Shown: positions 25,472-35,292, counted from the first letter of the stretch. The stretch: 64,000 nucleotides of DNA from Lachnospiraceae bacterium NC2008 (GCA_000687675.1 JHWS01000010.1:17133-81132), one strand, 5' to 3'. Program-made: numbers and translations. The notes: generated from the letters alone by a model not told the origin.

Positions 25472-27007
25472 ATGCCATTTGATGTATCACTTCCAATTGT
25501 TATTGGAGCAGTCGTAGCTTTATTGTTGCTTATCATTATAATGTCAGGTTATGTGAAAGCACCAGCAGATAAGGCCTTCATTATTTCAGGTCTTCATAAA
25601 AATCCTAAGATATTGATTGGTCGTGCAGGTATCAAGATTCCATTCCTTGAAAGAAAGGACGTGCTTCTTTTAAAGCAGGTATCTATTGATATCAAGACAA
25701 ATGGATATGTTCCAACACTTGATTTCATCGGTGTTGATATTGATGCCGTAGCTAAGGTTCGTATTATGGACAGCCAGGAGGGCCTTTCAAAAGCCTCAAA
25801 GAACTTCCTTAATATGAGCGAGCAGCAGATTGTAGCAGCCCTCACAGATTCCCTTCAGGGTAACATGCGTGAGATTATCGGTACAATCAAGCTTAAGGAC
25901 TTAAACACAGACCGTAAGCAGTTCGGTGATCAGGTACAGCAGAAAGCTCAGCTTGATATGAATGCCCTTGGTATTGAGATTATCTCATGTAATATCCAGA
26001 GAGTTGATGATGAAAATAAGCTTATCATCGCCCTTGGTCAGGACAACATGAGCCAGATTCAGAAGGACGCATCTATTGCTAAGGCCAATGCAGACCGTGA
26101 CGTTGCAATTGCACAGGCACAGGCAGCAAGAGAGGCCAACGATGCAAGAGTTGAAGCTGACACAGTAATTGCTGAAAAGAATAACGAACTTGCTATTAAG
26201 CAGGCTGAACTTAAAAAGATTTCTGATGCTAAGAAGGCTGAAGCTGATGCAGCCTATAGTATTCAGGAACAGGAACAGAGACGTGAAATTGAAACTGCAA
26301 CTGTAAATGCTGATATCGCAAAAGCCGGTAGAGAAGCAGAACTTAAAAAGCAGGAAGTTGCAATTCAGGAAGAAAGTCTTAACGCACAGATTCGTAAGAA
26401 AGCTGATGCTGACCGTTACGCAGCTGAGCAGGAAGCTCAGGCACAGCGTTTCAAGATGGAGCAGGCAGCAGAAGCTGAGAAGTTCAAGAGAATCGCAGAA
26501 GCTGAAGCCAGACTTCAGGAACAGCTTAAAGAAGCTGAAGGTATTAGAGCAAAGGGTGAAGCTGAAGCTAAGGCTATCGAAGCAAAGGGTATAGCAGAAG
26601 CTGAAGCTATGGATAAGAAGGCAGAGGCTATGAAGAAGTATGGTCAGGCTGCTATCACACAGATGATTGTTGAGAAGCTTCCTCAGATTGCTGAAGCTGT
26701 TGCTAAGCCATATGAACAGATTGATAAGATCACAATTATCGGCGGCGCAGGTGACGGTGGAACTAACTCAGTTGGTTCATATGTACCAGGTGCACTTGCT
26801 CAGACTATGGCAGCTATGAAAGAAGCTACAGGAATCGACCTTAAAGACTTAATCGAGGCTAATGGTAAGGAAGCTAAAATTACCAGAAATGTGAACATCA
26901 CAGGTCTTGAGGCAGCAAAGGAAGAGGTTAAGAATGAAGTTGCTTCAGCAGTAGTAACTGCCGAAACAACTGGAACAACAGAGACAGGTATAACAGATGA
27001 ACAGTAA
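25472..27007 (+). CDS. floT: flotillin-like SPFH-domain membrane protein
   Basis: A 511-residue flotillin homologue. It has an N-terminal membrane segment (VIGAVVALLLLIIIMSGYVKAPADKAFIISG). An SPFH/band-7 domain spans about 30-200 (QVSIDIKTNGYVPTLDFIGVDIDAVAKVRI, SLQGNMREIIGTIKLKDL). A long coiled coil of AEAEA-type repeats follows (about 210-400), then a C-terminal region with QMIVEKLPQIAEAVAKPYEQIDKITIIGG, typical of flotillins. Flotillins organise functional membrane microdomains. The ATG follows GAAAGGACTAGAAAATT. The next gene, a DUF3592 protein, overlaps its end by 11 bases; the NfeD-type partner often seen with floT is not here. Confidence 0.92.
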   Translation: MPFDVSLPIVIGAVVALLLLIIIMSGYVKAPADKAFIISGLHKNPKILIGRAGIKIPFLERKDVLLLKQVSIDIKTNGYVPTLDFIGVDIDAVAKVRIMDSQEGLSKASKNFLNMSEQQIVAALTDSLQGNMREIIGTIKLKDLNTDRKQFGDQVQQKAQLDMNALGIEIISCNIQRVDDENKLIIALGQDNMSQIQKDASIAKANADRDVAIAQAQAAREANDARVEADTVIAEKNNELAIKQAELKKISDAKKAEADAAYSIQEQEQRREIETATVNADIAKAGREAELKKQEVAIQEESLNAQIRKKADADRYAAEQEAQAQRFKMEQAAEAEKFKRIAEAEARLQEQLKEAEGIRAKGEAEAKAIEAKGIAEAEAMDKKAEAMKKYGQAAITQMIVEKLPQIAEAVAKPYEQIDKITIIGGAGDGGTNSVGSYVPGALAQTMAAMKEATGIDLKDLIEANGKEAKITRNVNITGLEAAKEEVKNEVASAVVTAETTGTTETGITDEQ

Positions 27008-27698
27008 AAAAACAGGTGGATTATTTCCAAAGATATTTGGCGGAATATTCTTTATAGTAGGTGTCATTATACTAGTTGCAGGAATATGCCTTTATATCAA
27101 CACTACAAACAAAATTAAAAATGGAGATAAGGTAGTAGCAAGGATTTCCGACGTTTCTACTTATAGAGACAGCGATGGAGACAGACACTCTACATACTAC
27201 GCTGACTACACATATAATGGAGAAGAGTATCAGCATGTACATCTTTCCTACTCATCTAGTAGCTACTACATTGGTAAGGAAATAAGAATATATGTTAATC
27301 CAGACAATCCAACAGATGTGGTTGTATCAGGCTCGGCTAAGATAATACTATTTCTTATGGTACCTATGGGACTTATATTTGCCGCAGTAGGCGGAAGTAT
27401 CTTTTCTATTAATATCATTAATGCTAGTAAAGCCAAGAAGCTTAGAGCTAACGGAAGACGTATTCCTTGCGAAGTAGTAAGGATTGCTATGTCCAATGTA
27501 CAGATGAATGGTGTAACTGGTAGAGTAATAGTCTGCAGGGATTCATATACAGGCAATGAATACAGCAGTACCAGAATATACCAGCCTATAGAGACATGGA
27601 TACAGCCTGGTTCCACAATATATGTATATGTGGATCCTAATAATCCAAATAGGTATTTTGTTGAAGAACCAACAGAGGTAAACCAGTATACTTATTAG
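26997..27698 (+). CDS. membrane protein with two DUF3592-like modules
   Basis: A 233-residue protein that starts inside the flotillin gene (11-base overlap, translational coupling likely). One helix at about 14-37 (IFGGIFFIVGVIILVAGICLYI) and another at about 117-140 (IILFLMVPMGLIFAAVGGSIF) are each followed by a beta-rich domain. The two domains share an ending: GKEIRIYVNPDNPTDVVV and GSTIYVYVDPNNPNRYFV, so it looks like an internal duplication of DUF3592. Function is unknown. Its coupling to flotillin suggests a partner in membrane microdomains, taking the place NfeD has in other species. Confidence 0.82.
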   Translation: MNSKKTGGLFPKIFGGIFFIVGVIILVAGICLYINTTNKIKNGDKVVARISDVSTYRDSDGDRHSTYYADYTYNGEEYQHVHLSYSSSSYYIGKEIRIYVNPDNPTDVVVSGSAKIILFLMVPMGLIFAAVGGSIFSINIINASKAKKLRANGRRIPCEVVRIAMSNVQMNGVTGRVIVCRDSYTGNEYSSTRIYQPIETWIQPGSTIYVYVDPNNPNRYFVEEPTEVNQYTY

Positions 27699-27752
27699 TA
27701 TGCCAGAGGCATAAACCACTTATGTCTACCGGTTTGAAAGTATAATAATATG

Positions 27753-27813
27753 TAAACCACCATATTTTAGGTTTAATGTGTATTTTACACCTAAATATGG
27801 TGGTTTATTTTTG
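27753..27813 (+). terminator. strong terminator after the flotillin operon
   Basis: AAACCACCATATTTTAGGT pairs with ACCTAAATATGGTGGTTT over about 18 positions, followed by ATTTTT. Confidence 0.92.
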
Positions 27814-27839
27814 ACATGAATACCTTGTTATGGTAAACT
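27811..27839 (+). promoter_or_regulatory. sigma-A-type promoter for the 1217-residue protein
   Basis: TTGACA (27811-27816), 17-base spacer, TAAACT (27834-27839). The -35 box shares its first T's with the preceding terminator. Downstream leader hairpins include TTTAATAGGA / TCCTATTAAA. Confidence 0.8.
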
Positions 27840-27916
27840 AGAGCCGAATTGTTTTTTATATTTAATAGGATTACTTCCTATTAAAAGGGGGAAATTTTTT
27901 TCCAAAGAGGTATACC

Positions 27917-30900
27917 GTGGATAAGCAGGAATACAAAATATTAACAGAAGAAATCATGACTCTTATAGCAAGCGAGCAGTTTGTGGAAGCAGCTAAGATA
28001 GCTGACAAGATAGACTGGCGTAAAGTTAGAAGCTTTAGCATGCTTCAAAGAATCAGCGATTTATATAAGTCTAACAGAAGATATGAAGAAGCTCTTGAGA
28101 TTGAGCTCCTTGCATATGACAGAAATTCAAACAGCAGAAGTATAGTATATTCACTTTGTGAATTATATTTGGAAACTGGGGACTTAGTTTCAGCCCTCCA
28201 GTATCTTGCCCTCTTTAAGAGAATGGCACCAAATGATGCTTCAGTTTATATCTTACAGTACAAGGTTCTTGAACTTGAAGAAACATCTCTTGAAGATAAG
28301 ATTGAGCTTCTTGAGGAGTTTTGCCGTAAGGATTATAGAGAAGAGTGGGCTTACCAGCTTGCTTATCTTTATCATAGAATTGGCTTTGCTACAAAGTGTA
28401 TCGAGGCCTGCGACCAGTTAATTACTTGGTTTGGAGATGGACCATTTGTAATTAAGGCTATGGAGCTTAAGATGCTTCATACAAAGCTTACTCCAAAGCA
28501 GCAGGAAGTATATGACAAGAGAATGCATATACAGAGTGAGATAGAGGCTGTGGAAAGTGACGAGTATACATCTGAGAAGCCAGAACCAGGTGCTATGCCT
28601 GAGCTTGGGGAAGATGAAGACTTCCACGTTAAGACTATCGATATGAGTAAGTTTAATACTATCAACCTCCAGAAGGCTCTTGCTGAAAGTATGAGAGAGC
28701 TTATGGGTGAGGAAGAGAATAAGAACGAGAAGATTACTCAGAAGCTTATGTCTCCTATGATGGACGACGATACTAATCCTCTTATGGATACAGATGCTAT
28801 CCTTGAGGGCGAAGGTGACTACGAGTCAGAAGAGCTTGCTGAGAATTACGGCGATTATAACTACAACGAGGATTATACAACAGAAGAGTATGCTGAAGAA
28901 GGCTACGAAGAGGGCTATGAAGAGGGCTATGAAGAGGGCGAATATGAAGAAGAGCCTGTATATGAGGAGCCTATCTATGAGGAAAATGCTGAAGTTCCAG
29001 CAAATACTCCTGAGGGAGTACCTGATGAGACAGCATTTATCGCTAATCCTGGTTACAGATTTGCCAGCACTAATACTGAGCCACAGAGGGTTTCTGCCAG
29101 AGATGAAGCCTATGAAGAGGAGCCAGTATTCGAGGAACCTGTTTATGAAGAGCCAGCTCTTTATGAAAGAGAAGCTGAGGATATTGTTAATGACATAGTT
29201 AACAGCCATGCCCAGACTGATACTTTCTTCGATGATAAGACTGGAGACATAATAATCGACACACCACCTGCAGGTATGGTTAATGAATCTGCATTTGATG
29301 ATATAGAGAAGATTAGCGAAGATGCAGCTATGGCACTTGCCGCTGCAACTATTGGTGCTGCAGTTGGCGGTACAGGTAAGATTAAACTTACTGGTGATAC
29401 AGGTAATCTTAAGATTGATGAGAACGGCAAGATTCGTACTGGAGGATTCTCAGCTAAGGGTATGCCTTTGCCTGAGAAAAAACCTGAGAAGGCCCCTTCC
29501 AATGCTACACTTGTTAAGGATGAAGAGGCAAAGGATGAAGCTAAGAAGGTTAATCCAGCAGGATTTACTATACCTCTTATGCCAGTAGAACCAGCTATAC
29601 CAGGAAGCTCAGTTACATCGCCAGAGATGTTTACAGCTAAGGTTGGTAATGTGGTTAACTCTTCCAGCACAGCTGCCTCAGCAAAGAGCACAGGAAATAC
29701 AGAGAAGCTTAATAAGATTCTTTCTCTTGAAAATGACGGCCAGATTAGTCTTGCACTTTCATCTGAGCCAGTTGTTGAAAAGCAGATTACTGGCCAGCTT
29801 AACCTTGATGACATGATGGATCAGTGGGAAAGCAAGAAGCATGATGCAGAGCTTCAGCAGCAGGAAGATATTAAGAATTCTATCTTAGAGAAGACTGGCA
29901 ATATATTTGATAACTATGACAAGGGTGCAAAAACTGGTATCCTTGCTCAGATCGAAGAAGAAGAGAAGGCCAACAAGCGTATCCTTAAAAATGACCTTGA
30001 GCTTAAGAAGGCTGATGACCTTAAGCTTACAGAGCCTGAGGTTAGCGAAGATATAGATGATCTTGAAGATAAGAAGCCATTTAGTGCAACAGAAGCACTT
30101 AATCGTACATTTAAAAATACTATCTGGGATGAGATAGAGAAGGAAGAATCTGGCGTAGCCGGCGGAGCAGGTGCACTTGCAGAAGGTGCAGTGGCAGCCG
30201 GAGCAGCAGTAGCAGGGGCTGAGGCAGCTAGAGAAGCGGCAGCAGCAGGACTTGCAGGAGAAGTAGCAGGAGACGTAGCTGGCGTAGCAGCAGCTCTTGC
30301 ATCAGACCTTCCTATAGAGGGTGCTACATCTGATGAAGGTGTTACATTCGGTGATACCCAGATAATTGACAGTGATATTAAGACTGAGGCAGCAGCTCTT
30401 GCTGCTATGGAAATAGCAGAAAGTTCTAATGATGAACCAATCGTAGAAGATGGTTCACAGGATGAACAATATACAGATGAAGCATATGCTGAAGATGAGT
30501 ACGCTGGGGAATATGATGAACAGTATGACGAAGACGGCAACCTTATAGAAGGTGAGTACGTTGAGGGTTACTATGATGAAGATGGTAACTATGTAGAAGG
30601 CTACTATACTGACGAGGTATATGAAGACGAAGAAAGCCAGTATGCAGAAGAGTCATACGAAGATGAATATGCTGAGGAAGATTATGAAGAGGAAGTAGCA
30701 GCTTCCCTTAATACTGCAGAGATTAACGATATAGGCCATGCCCTTGAAGCCAATGCTGAAAAGGTAGAGAGCGATGTTGTTAATGAAAGCAACGATGACT
30801 ACAGCGTAGACGAGGAAAGAGAGCTTTCTGTTGATGAGAAGGAACTCTTTGGCGACTTCTTATATTCTAAGAAGATGAGGGGTCAGATCTTAGAGGCTGT

Positions 30901-31570
30901 TGATATTATTAACCTTGCTCCATACGTGGGCAATGTCATTATCACAGGTGACTCTGATACAGAAATTACAGCTCTTGCCAAGGCTATGATCAAGGAAGTT
31001 CAGCTTATAGACAGCAACTTCAGCGCAAGCAAGGTTGCCAAGATTAGTGGTCTTAAGCTTAATAAGAAGGACATTAACCAGATTATCTCTAAGCTTGCTA
31101 ATGGTGCCCTTATAGTAGAAAATGCTGGCGAACTTAACAAAGATACCTTAGAGAACCTTACCAAGGCTCTTGAAAATGATAAGGACGGTATCATTATCGT
31201 ACTTACAGATAGCAAGAAGAACATAGAGAAGCTTATTGACAGCTACGGTATAATCACTGGATACTTTGGTGCCAGAGTAGATATTACTCCTATGAATGAG
31301 ATGGCACTTATTGAATATGCTAAGAAGTATGCATATTCCAGAGAGTACAAGATAGATGAAGAGAAGGCTGTACTTGCTCTTAGCGAGAGAATCGGCGAGC
31401 TTCAGATTGGCGACCACAATGTAACAACTAAAGAAATCGAAGACATCGTGGAAGATGCTATCTGGCACTCAGAGAGGGCTAAGATATCAGGTTTCGTAAA
31501 TATACTTCTTAACAAGAGATATGACTACGATGATATGGTTATTCTACGAGAGAAGGACTTCGAGTACTAG
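27917..31570 (+). CDS. large acidic protein: TPR-like N-terminus, repeat region, degenerate AAA+ C-terminus
   Basis: A 1217-residue soluble protein starting at GTG behind AAAGAGGTATACC. Residues 1-215 are helical TPR-like repeats (EQFVEAAKIADKIDWRKV, NRRYEEALEIELLAYD, GDLVSALQYLALFKRMAP). Residues about 215-980 are very acidic and probably disordered, with tandem EEGYEEGY and EEPVYEEP repeats and an Ala-rich stretch around 750-800. The last 230 residues resemble an AAA+ module, but VIITGDSDTEITALAKAM lacks the Walker A GK[TS] and ALIVENAGELN lacks the Walker B acidic pair, so ATP hydrolysis is doubtful. A scaffolding role fits better than a motor. It has its own promoter. Confidence 0.8.
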   Translation: MDKQEYKILTEEIMTLIASEQFVEAAKIADKIDWRKVRSFSMLQRISDLYKSNRRYEEALEIELLAYDRNSNSRSIVYSLCELYLETGDLVSALQYLALFKRMAPNDASVYILQYKVLELEETSLEDKIELLEEFCRKDYREEWAYQLAYLYHRIGFATKCIEACDQLITWFGDGPFVIKAMELKMLHTKLTPKQQEVYDKRMHIQSEIEAVESDEYTSEKPEPGAMPELGEDEDFHVKTIDMSKFNTINLQKALAESMRELMGEEENKNEKITQKLMSPMMDDDTNPLMDTDAILEGEGDYESEELAENYGDYNYNEDYTTEEYAEEGYEEGYEEGYEEGEYEEEPVYEEPIYEENAEVPANTPEGVPDETAFIANPGYRFASTNTEPQRVSARDEAYEEEPVFEEPVYEEPALYEREAEDIVNDIVNSHAQTDTFFDDKTGDIIIDTPPAGMVNESAFDDIEKISEDAAMALAAATIGAAVGGTGKIKLTGDTGNLKIDENGKIRTGGFSAKGMPLPEKKPEKAPSNATLVKDEEAKDEAKKVNPAGFTIPLMPVEPAIPGSSVTSPEMFTAKVGNVVNSSSTAASAKSTGNTEKLNKILSLENDGQISLALSSEPVVEKQITGQLNLDDMMDQWESKKHDAELQQQEDIKNSILEKTGNIFDNYDKGAKTGILAQIEEEEKANKRILKNDLELKKADDLKLTEPEVSEDIDDLEDKKPFSATEALNRTFKNTIWDEIEKEESGVAGGAGALAEGAVAAGAAVAGAEAAREAAAAGLAGEVAGDVAGVAAALASDLPIEGATSDEGVTFGDTQIIDSDIKTEAAALAAMEIAESSNDEPIVEDGSQDEQYTDEAYAEDEYAGEYDEQYDEDGNLIEGEYVEGYYDEDGNYVEGYYTDEVYEDEESQYAEESYEDEYAEEDYEEEVAASLNTAEINDIGHALEANAEKVESDVVNESNDDYSVDEERELSVDEKELFGDFLYSKKMRGQILEAVDIINLAPYVGNVIITGDSDTEITALAKAMIKEVQLIDSNFSASKVAKISGLKLNKKDINQIISKLANGALIVENAGELNKDTLENLTKALENDKDGIIIVLTDSKKNIEKLIDSYGIITGYFGARVDITPMNEMALIEYAKKYAYSREYKIDEEKAVLALSERIGELQIGDHNVTTKEIEDIVEDAIWHSERAKISGFVNILLNKRYDYDDMVILREKDFEY

Positions 31571-31708
31571 GACTCAGCCTAGAATAAAATTAATATTATT
31601 TTGTAATTGATAAACGGCCGTCTGCTTTGTGGGTTATACAGGGCAGGCGGTTGTTTGTATTACTAAAACATTTCTATAGCAAAATCTTTGGCAATTTGCC
31701 CAAAAATA

Positions 31709-31738
31709 TTACCAATTTCGCACTTAATGTGGTATAAT
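31709..31738 (+). promoter_or_regulatory. promoter for glgB
   Basis: TTACCA (31709-31714), 18-base spacer, extended -10 TGTGGTATAAT with TATAAT at 31733-31738. The glgB ATG follows 48 bases later. Confidence 0.7.
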
Positions 31739-31786
31739 ATTACTTGCGTTAGCATAAAATGTATATGAAGGGCAGGTTACTAGAAT

Positions 31787-33760
31787 ATGGGAGAAAGCAA
31801 AAAGGCAGTAAAGTCGCAGTCTAGCAAAAAAGCTGAGCCTAAAAAACCAGCAAATCAGACTCCTAATCAGGAGGTTTTTATCTCAGAAGCAGATATGTTC
31901 GTATTTGGCCAGGGGTCACATTACGATATATATAAAAAACTTGGTGCACACCCTACAGTAAAGGATGGAGTTAAGGGTACATTCTTTGGTGTTTGGGCGC
32001 CTAATGCTAAAAATGTCAGTGTTGTAGGTACATTCAATGACTGGAATCCAACAGCATTTTACTTAAATAGGTTAGGTGATATAGGCATATATGCCGGCTT
32101 TGTTCCAGGGGTTGGAGAAGGCGAGCTTTACAAATTCTATATAGAGACACAATCTGGTGAGGGAATATACAAGGCTGACCCATATGCTAACTATGCTGAA
32201 CTTAGACCGGGCACTGCCTCTGTAGTCTATGATATTTCTAAGATTAAGTTCACTGATTCCAAGTGGATGGAAGAACGTGCCAAGAAGAACGTATTTTGTG
32301 AGCCTATGGCTATATATGAGTGTCATATGGGTTCATGGATGAAACATCCGGACGGAACAGAGGACGGTTTCTACACATATCGTGAATTCGCAGATCGTAT
32401 TGCAGAATATCTTAAGGAGATGAAGTATACCCATGTAGAACTTATGGGTATCGCTGAGCATCCATTTGATGGAAGCTGGGGATACCAGGTAACTGGTTAC
32501 TATGCACCAACTTCTAGATATGGTACTCCTGAGGATTTTGCTTATCTTGTAAATAAGCTTCATTCTATCGGTGTTGGTGTTATCCTTGACTGGGTACCGG
32601 CACATTTCCCAAGGGATGCCTTCGGACTTGCAGAGTTCGACGGGGCTCCACTTTACGAGCATCCGGATAAGAGACTTGGTGAGCACCCAGACTGGGGCAC
32701 AAAGATATTCAACTATTCTAAGAATGAGGTTCGTAACTTCCTTATTGCCAATGCACTTTACTGGATCAAGGAATTCCATATCGATGGACTTAGAGTTGAT
32801 GCAGTTGCTTCTATGCTTTACCTTGACTACGGTAAGAAGGATGGCGAGTGGGTTGCTAACAAGTACGGTGGCAATGAAAACCTTGATGCTATTGAATTCT
32901 TCAAGCATCTTAATTCAGTTATCCGCGGTATGAACAATGGTGCTATTACTATAGCTGAGGAGTCTACAGCATGGCCTAAGGTTACTGCAGCTCCTGAAGA
33001 TGACGGACTTGGTTTCACATTCAAGTGGAACATGGGCTGGATGCATGACTTCTGCGATTATATGAAGCTTGACCCTTACTTTAGAAAAGGCGCTCATCAT
33101 ATGATGACATTTGCCATGAGTTATAACAGCTCAGAGAAGTACATCATGCCACTTTCACATGATGAGGTAGTTCACCTTAAGTGTTCTATGGTTAATAAGA
33201 TGCCTGGCTACCAGGTTGATAAATATGCAAACCTTCGTACTGGTTATGCTTATATGTTTGGCCACTCTGGAAAGAAGCTTCTTTTCATGGGTCAGGACTT
33301 TGGCCAGGAGAGAGAGTGGAGTGAGAAGAGAGAGCTTGACTGGTATATGCTTGAGAATGACCTTAATAAAGGTATGCTTGAATATACTAAGGAGCTTCTT
33401 AAGATATACAGAAAGAATCCTTGCCTTTATGAGCTTGATGATTCATGGGACGGATTTGAATGGATCAATGCTGACGATGCTGACCGCAGCACCTACAGCT
33501 TCATTAGAAAATCTAAGGATGGCAAGAACAATATCCTTGTAGTTCTTAACATGACACCAATCCAGAGAGATGACTACTACGTTGGTGTTCCACAAAAGGG
33601 TAAATATCACTTAATTCTTAACTCAGATGAAAAGCGATTTGGTGGTAACGGACTTGAGGTTGCTCCTTCATGTACAGCTGAAGAGATGGAATGTGACAGA
33701 AAGCCATACGCAATTAAGTTTAATTTACCAGCATATGGAGCAGTGATGTATAAATTTTAA
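31787..33760 (+). CDS. glgB: 1,4-alpha-glucan branching enzyme
   Basis: A 657-residue GH13 enzyme that transfers alpha-1,4-glucan chains to O6 positions to make the branches in glycogen. After a Lys-rich N-terminal tail of about 35 residues comes a CBM48 domain (GTFFGVWAPNAKNVSVVGTFNDWNPT). The catalytic barrel has EHPFDGSWGYQVTGYYAPTSRYG, the nucleophile aspartate in IDGLRVDAVASMLYLDYG (about 337), the acid/base glutamate in ITIAEESTAWP (about 390), and MPLSHDEVVH. The C-terminal beta-sandwich ends in AYGAVMYKF. It is monocistronic, with its own promoter and terminator and no other glg genes nearby. Confidence 0.96.
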   Translation: MGESKKAVKSQSSKKAEPKKPANQTPNQEVFISEADMFVFGQGSHYDIYKKLGAHPTVKDGVKGTFFGVWAPNAKNVSVVGTFNDWNPTAFYLNRLGDIGIYAGFVPGVGEGELYKFYIETQSGEGIYKADPYANYAELRPGTASVVYDISKIKFTDSKWMEERAKKNVFCEPMAIYECHMGSWMKHPDGTEDGFYTYREFADRIAEYLKEMKYTHVELMGIAEHPFDGSWGYQVTGYYAPTSRYGTPEDFAYLVNKLHSIGVGVILDWVPAHFPRDAFGLAEFDGAPLYEHPDKRLGEHPDWGTKIFNYSKNEVRNFLIANALYWIKEFHIDGLRVDAVASMLYLDYGKKDGEWVANKYGGNENLDAIEFFKHLNSVIRGMNNGAITIAEESTAWPKVTAAPEDDGLGFTFKWNMGWMHDFCDYMKLDPYFRKGAHHMMTFAMSYNSSEKYIMPLSHDEVVHLKCSMVNKMPGYQVDKYANLRTGYAYMFGHSGKKLLFMGQDFGQEREWSEKRELDWYMLENDLNKGMLEYTKELLKIYRKNPCLYELDDSWDGFEWINADDADRSTYSFIRKSKDGKNNILVVLNMTPIQRDDYYVGVPQKGKYHLILNSDEKRFGGNGLEVAPSCTAEEMECDRKPYAIKFNLPAYGAVMYKF

Positions 33761-33788
33761 CAATAAAGAAGTAAAGTAGAATATGTTG

Positions 33789-33820
33789 ATCCCGCTATCG
33801 TAATGTTAGCGGGATTTTTG
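33789..33820 (+). terminator. terminator of glgB
   Basis: ATCCCGCTA / TAGCGGGAT, 9-base loop, then TTTTTG. Confidence 0.9.
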
Positions 33821-33827
33821 CATATGA

Positions 33828-33833
33828 TATAAT
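33828..33833 (+). promoter_or_regulatory. -10 box for the GGDEF gene
   Basis: TATAAT in CATATGATATAATAAC, just after the glgB terminator and 38 bases before the next ATG. No convincing -35 box. Confidence 0.5.
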
Positions 33834-33870
33834 AACATAATAGTTATATAGATAGGTCAGGTAATTTGAT

Positions 33871-35292
33871 ATGGAAATGACAGTAGAGCTGTTTGATAAC
33901 ATAATCAATACTTCACAGGACTGTGTGTTCTGGAAGGACAAAGACAGGCGCTTTCTGGGAGTAAATCAGGCATTTCTCGATTATTATGGTTTTGAATCTG
34001 AAGATGTACTAATCGGAAAAACAGATGAGGATATGGGATGGCACTCTGATCCGGAGCCTTTTATGCAGGACGAACTTAGGGTTCTGTCAGGAGTAAGTAC
34101 ATATAAAGTACAGGGAAAATGCATCATCAAGGGAGAGGAAAGAGATATTATTGCTTCAAAACGGCCACTGTACGACGGAGATAGGATTGTTGGATTAGTT
34201 GGCAGTTTCGTTGATATTACAGATGTGCTGCGTCGTAAAGAAGCAAAGGGTCAGGAAGTATATACTATTGAAAAACTACGAAAATATAGTTTTTTCGATA
34301 AGATAATTGATGGGATAAGCCTTGATGAGATACTAGATCCCCTAACCGGGGTACTTTCCCGTTCCTATGCGGTTCAGTTTGTCCGTAGTCTGATAGCAGA
34401 GAAAATACCATTTACATATTCGATGCTGGATCTGGATAATTTTAAGTATATCAATGATACCTATGGGCATGGTGCCGGAGATAAAGCCCTTATGACAGTA
34501 TCTGCCAAGCTTGCAGAATATACTGAAGGACATGGGTTAGTTGGCAGATTTGGAGGAGATGAGCTACTACTTATCGACCTTGATAATACAACTTCTGAAA
34601 GCAAATCCACATTTTTCAAAAGGCTTTATACTGATTCAGGAGTAGTTCGTATCAATGTCGAATTTGAAAATGGATCATCATATATAACTGCCACAACAGG
34701 TGCAGCATCGTACCCGGAGGATGCCAGTAATTTTGATAAGATATTCGAACTTATTGATAAGATGTTATATCTTGGCAAGAGAAAAGGACGTAATTGTTAT
34801 TCAATATATAATCATAAAGAGCATAAAGATATAGAAATAACAAAGCTTGCCAATCATGGTATGTTTACAACCATGAAAAGATTAAGGGAAGAGATAGAAG
34901 GCAAGGATAGTATCGAAGAAAAAATCAAAGCTGTTAATCCTATTCTTTTGGAGATATTACAAATATCGGCTTTATATTATATTTGGAAAGATGGAAAAAT
35001 CAGATGTGCAGGAGATGATTCTTTTGAAGCTCCAGCCGATGATATTGGCAATCTTATGATAGACGATATGTTTACTGACAGAAGCCCTGAAAAGGTCAAG
35101 AAAGAGTCACCAATATTCTATTCATCGCTACAGGACAAAGGCTTTGAATCCGGTATGATTTCTAAAATTCGTAGCAATGACTGTGTCCTGGGATATCTTA
35201 TCTGTGTAGTAACCAGAAGCCAGCGTATATGGCAGGAAAATGAATGCGCAGTTATGTATTACCTGGCACAGCTGCTGGCTGATACAAAATAG
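33871..35292 (+). CDS. PAS-GGDEF protein, possible diguanylate cyclase
   Basis: A 473-residue soluble signalling protein. Residues about 5-115 form a PAS domain (DNIINTSQDCVFWKDKDRRFLGVNQAFLDYYGF). A GGDEF domain spans about 155-315 (DPLTGVLSRSYA, LDLDNFKYINDTYGHGAGDKAL, then RFGGDELLLIDL at about 224-235). The signature loop is GGDEL, not GGDEF; the metal and catalytic acidic residues are kept, so c-di-GMP synthesis remains possible. A further 140-residue C-terminal region, ALYYIWKDGKIRCAGDDSF..., may be a GAF-like sensor and is not recognised. It lies near the flagellar locus, where c-di-GMP control would make sense. Confidence 0.86.
   Translation: MEMTVELFDNIINTSQDCVFWKDKDRRFLGVNQAFLDYYGFESEDVLIGKTDEDMGWHSDPEPFMQDELRVLSGVSTYKVQGKCIIKGEERDIIASKRPLYDGDRIVGLVGSFVDITDVLRRKEAKGQEVYTIEKLRKYSFFDKIIDGISLDEILDPLTGVLSRSYAVQFVRSLIAEKIPFTYSMLDLDNFKYINDTYGHGAGDKALMTVSAKLAEYTEGHGLVGRFGGDELLLIDLDNTTSESKSTFFKRLYTDSGVVRINVEFENGSSYITATTGAASYPEDASNFDKIFELIDKMLYLGKRKGRNCYSIYNHKEHKDIEITKLANHGMFTTMKRLREEIEGKDSIEEKIKAVNPILLEILQISALYYIWKDGKIRCAGDDSFEAPADDIGNLMIDDMFTDRSPEKVKKESPIFYSSLQDKGFESGMISKIRSNDCVLGYLICVVTRSQRIWQENECAVMYYLAQLLADTK

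Noticed and set aside
28880..28990. CRISPR-like short direct repeats
   Set aside because: The repeats of GAAGAGGGCTAT are in-frame coding repeats (EEGY) in the acidic protein, with no spacers. No CRISPR array was seen anywhere in the window.
29161..30540. Long antisense frames (217 and 197 codons) inside the acidic protein gene
   Set aside because: They are Ser/Ala-rich mirror frames of GAA/GCA-rich coding sequence, without ribosome sites or recognisable domains.
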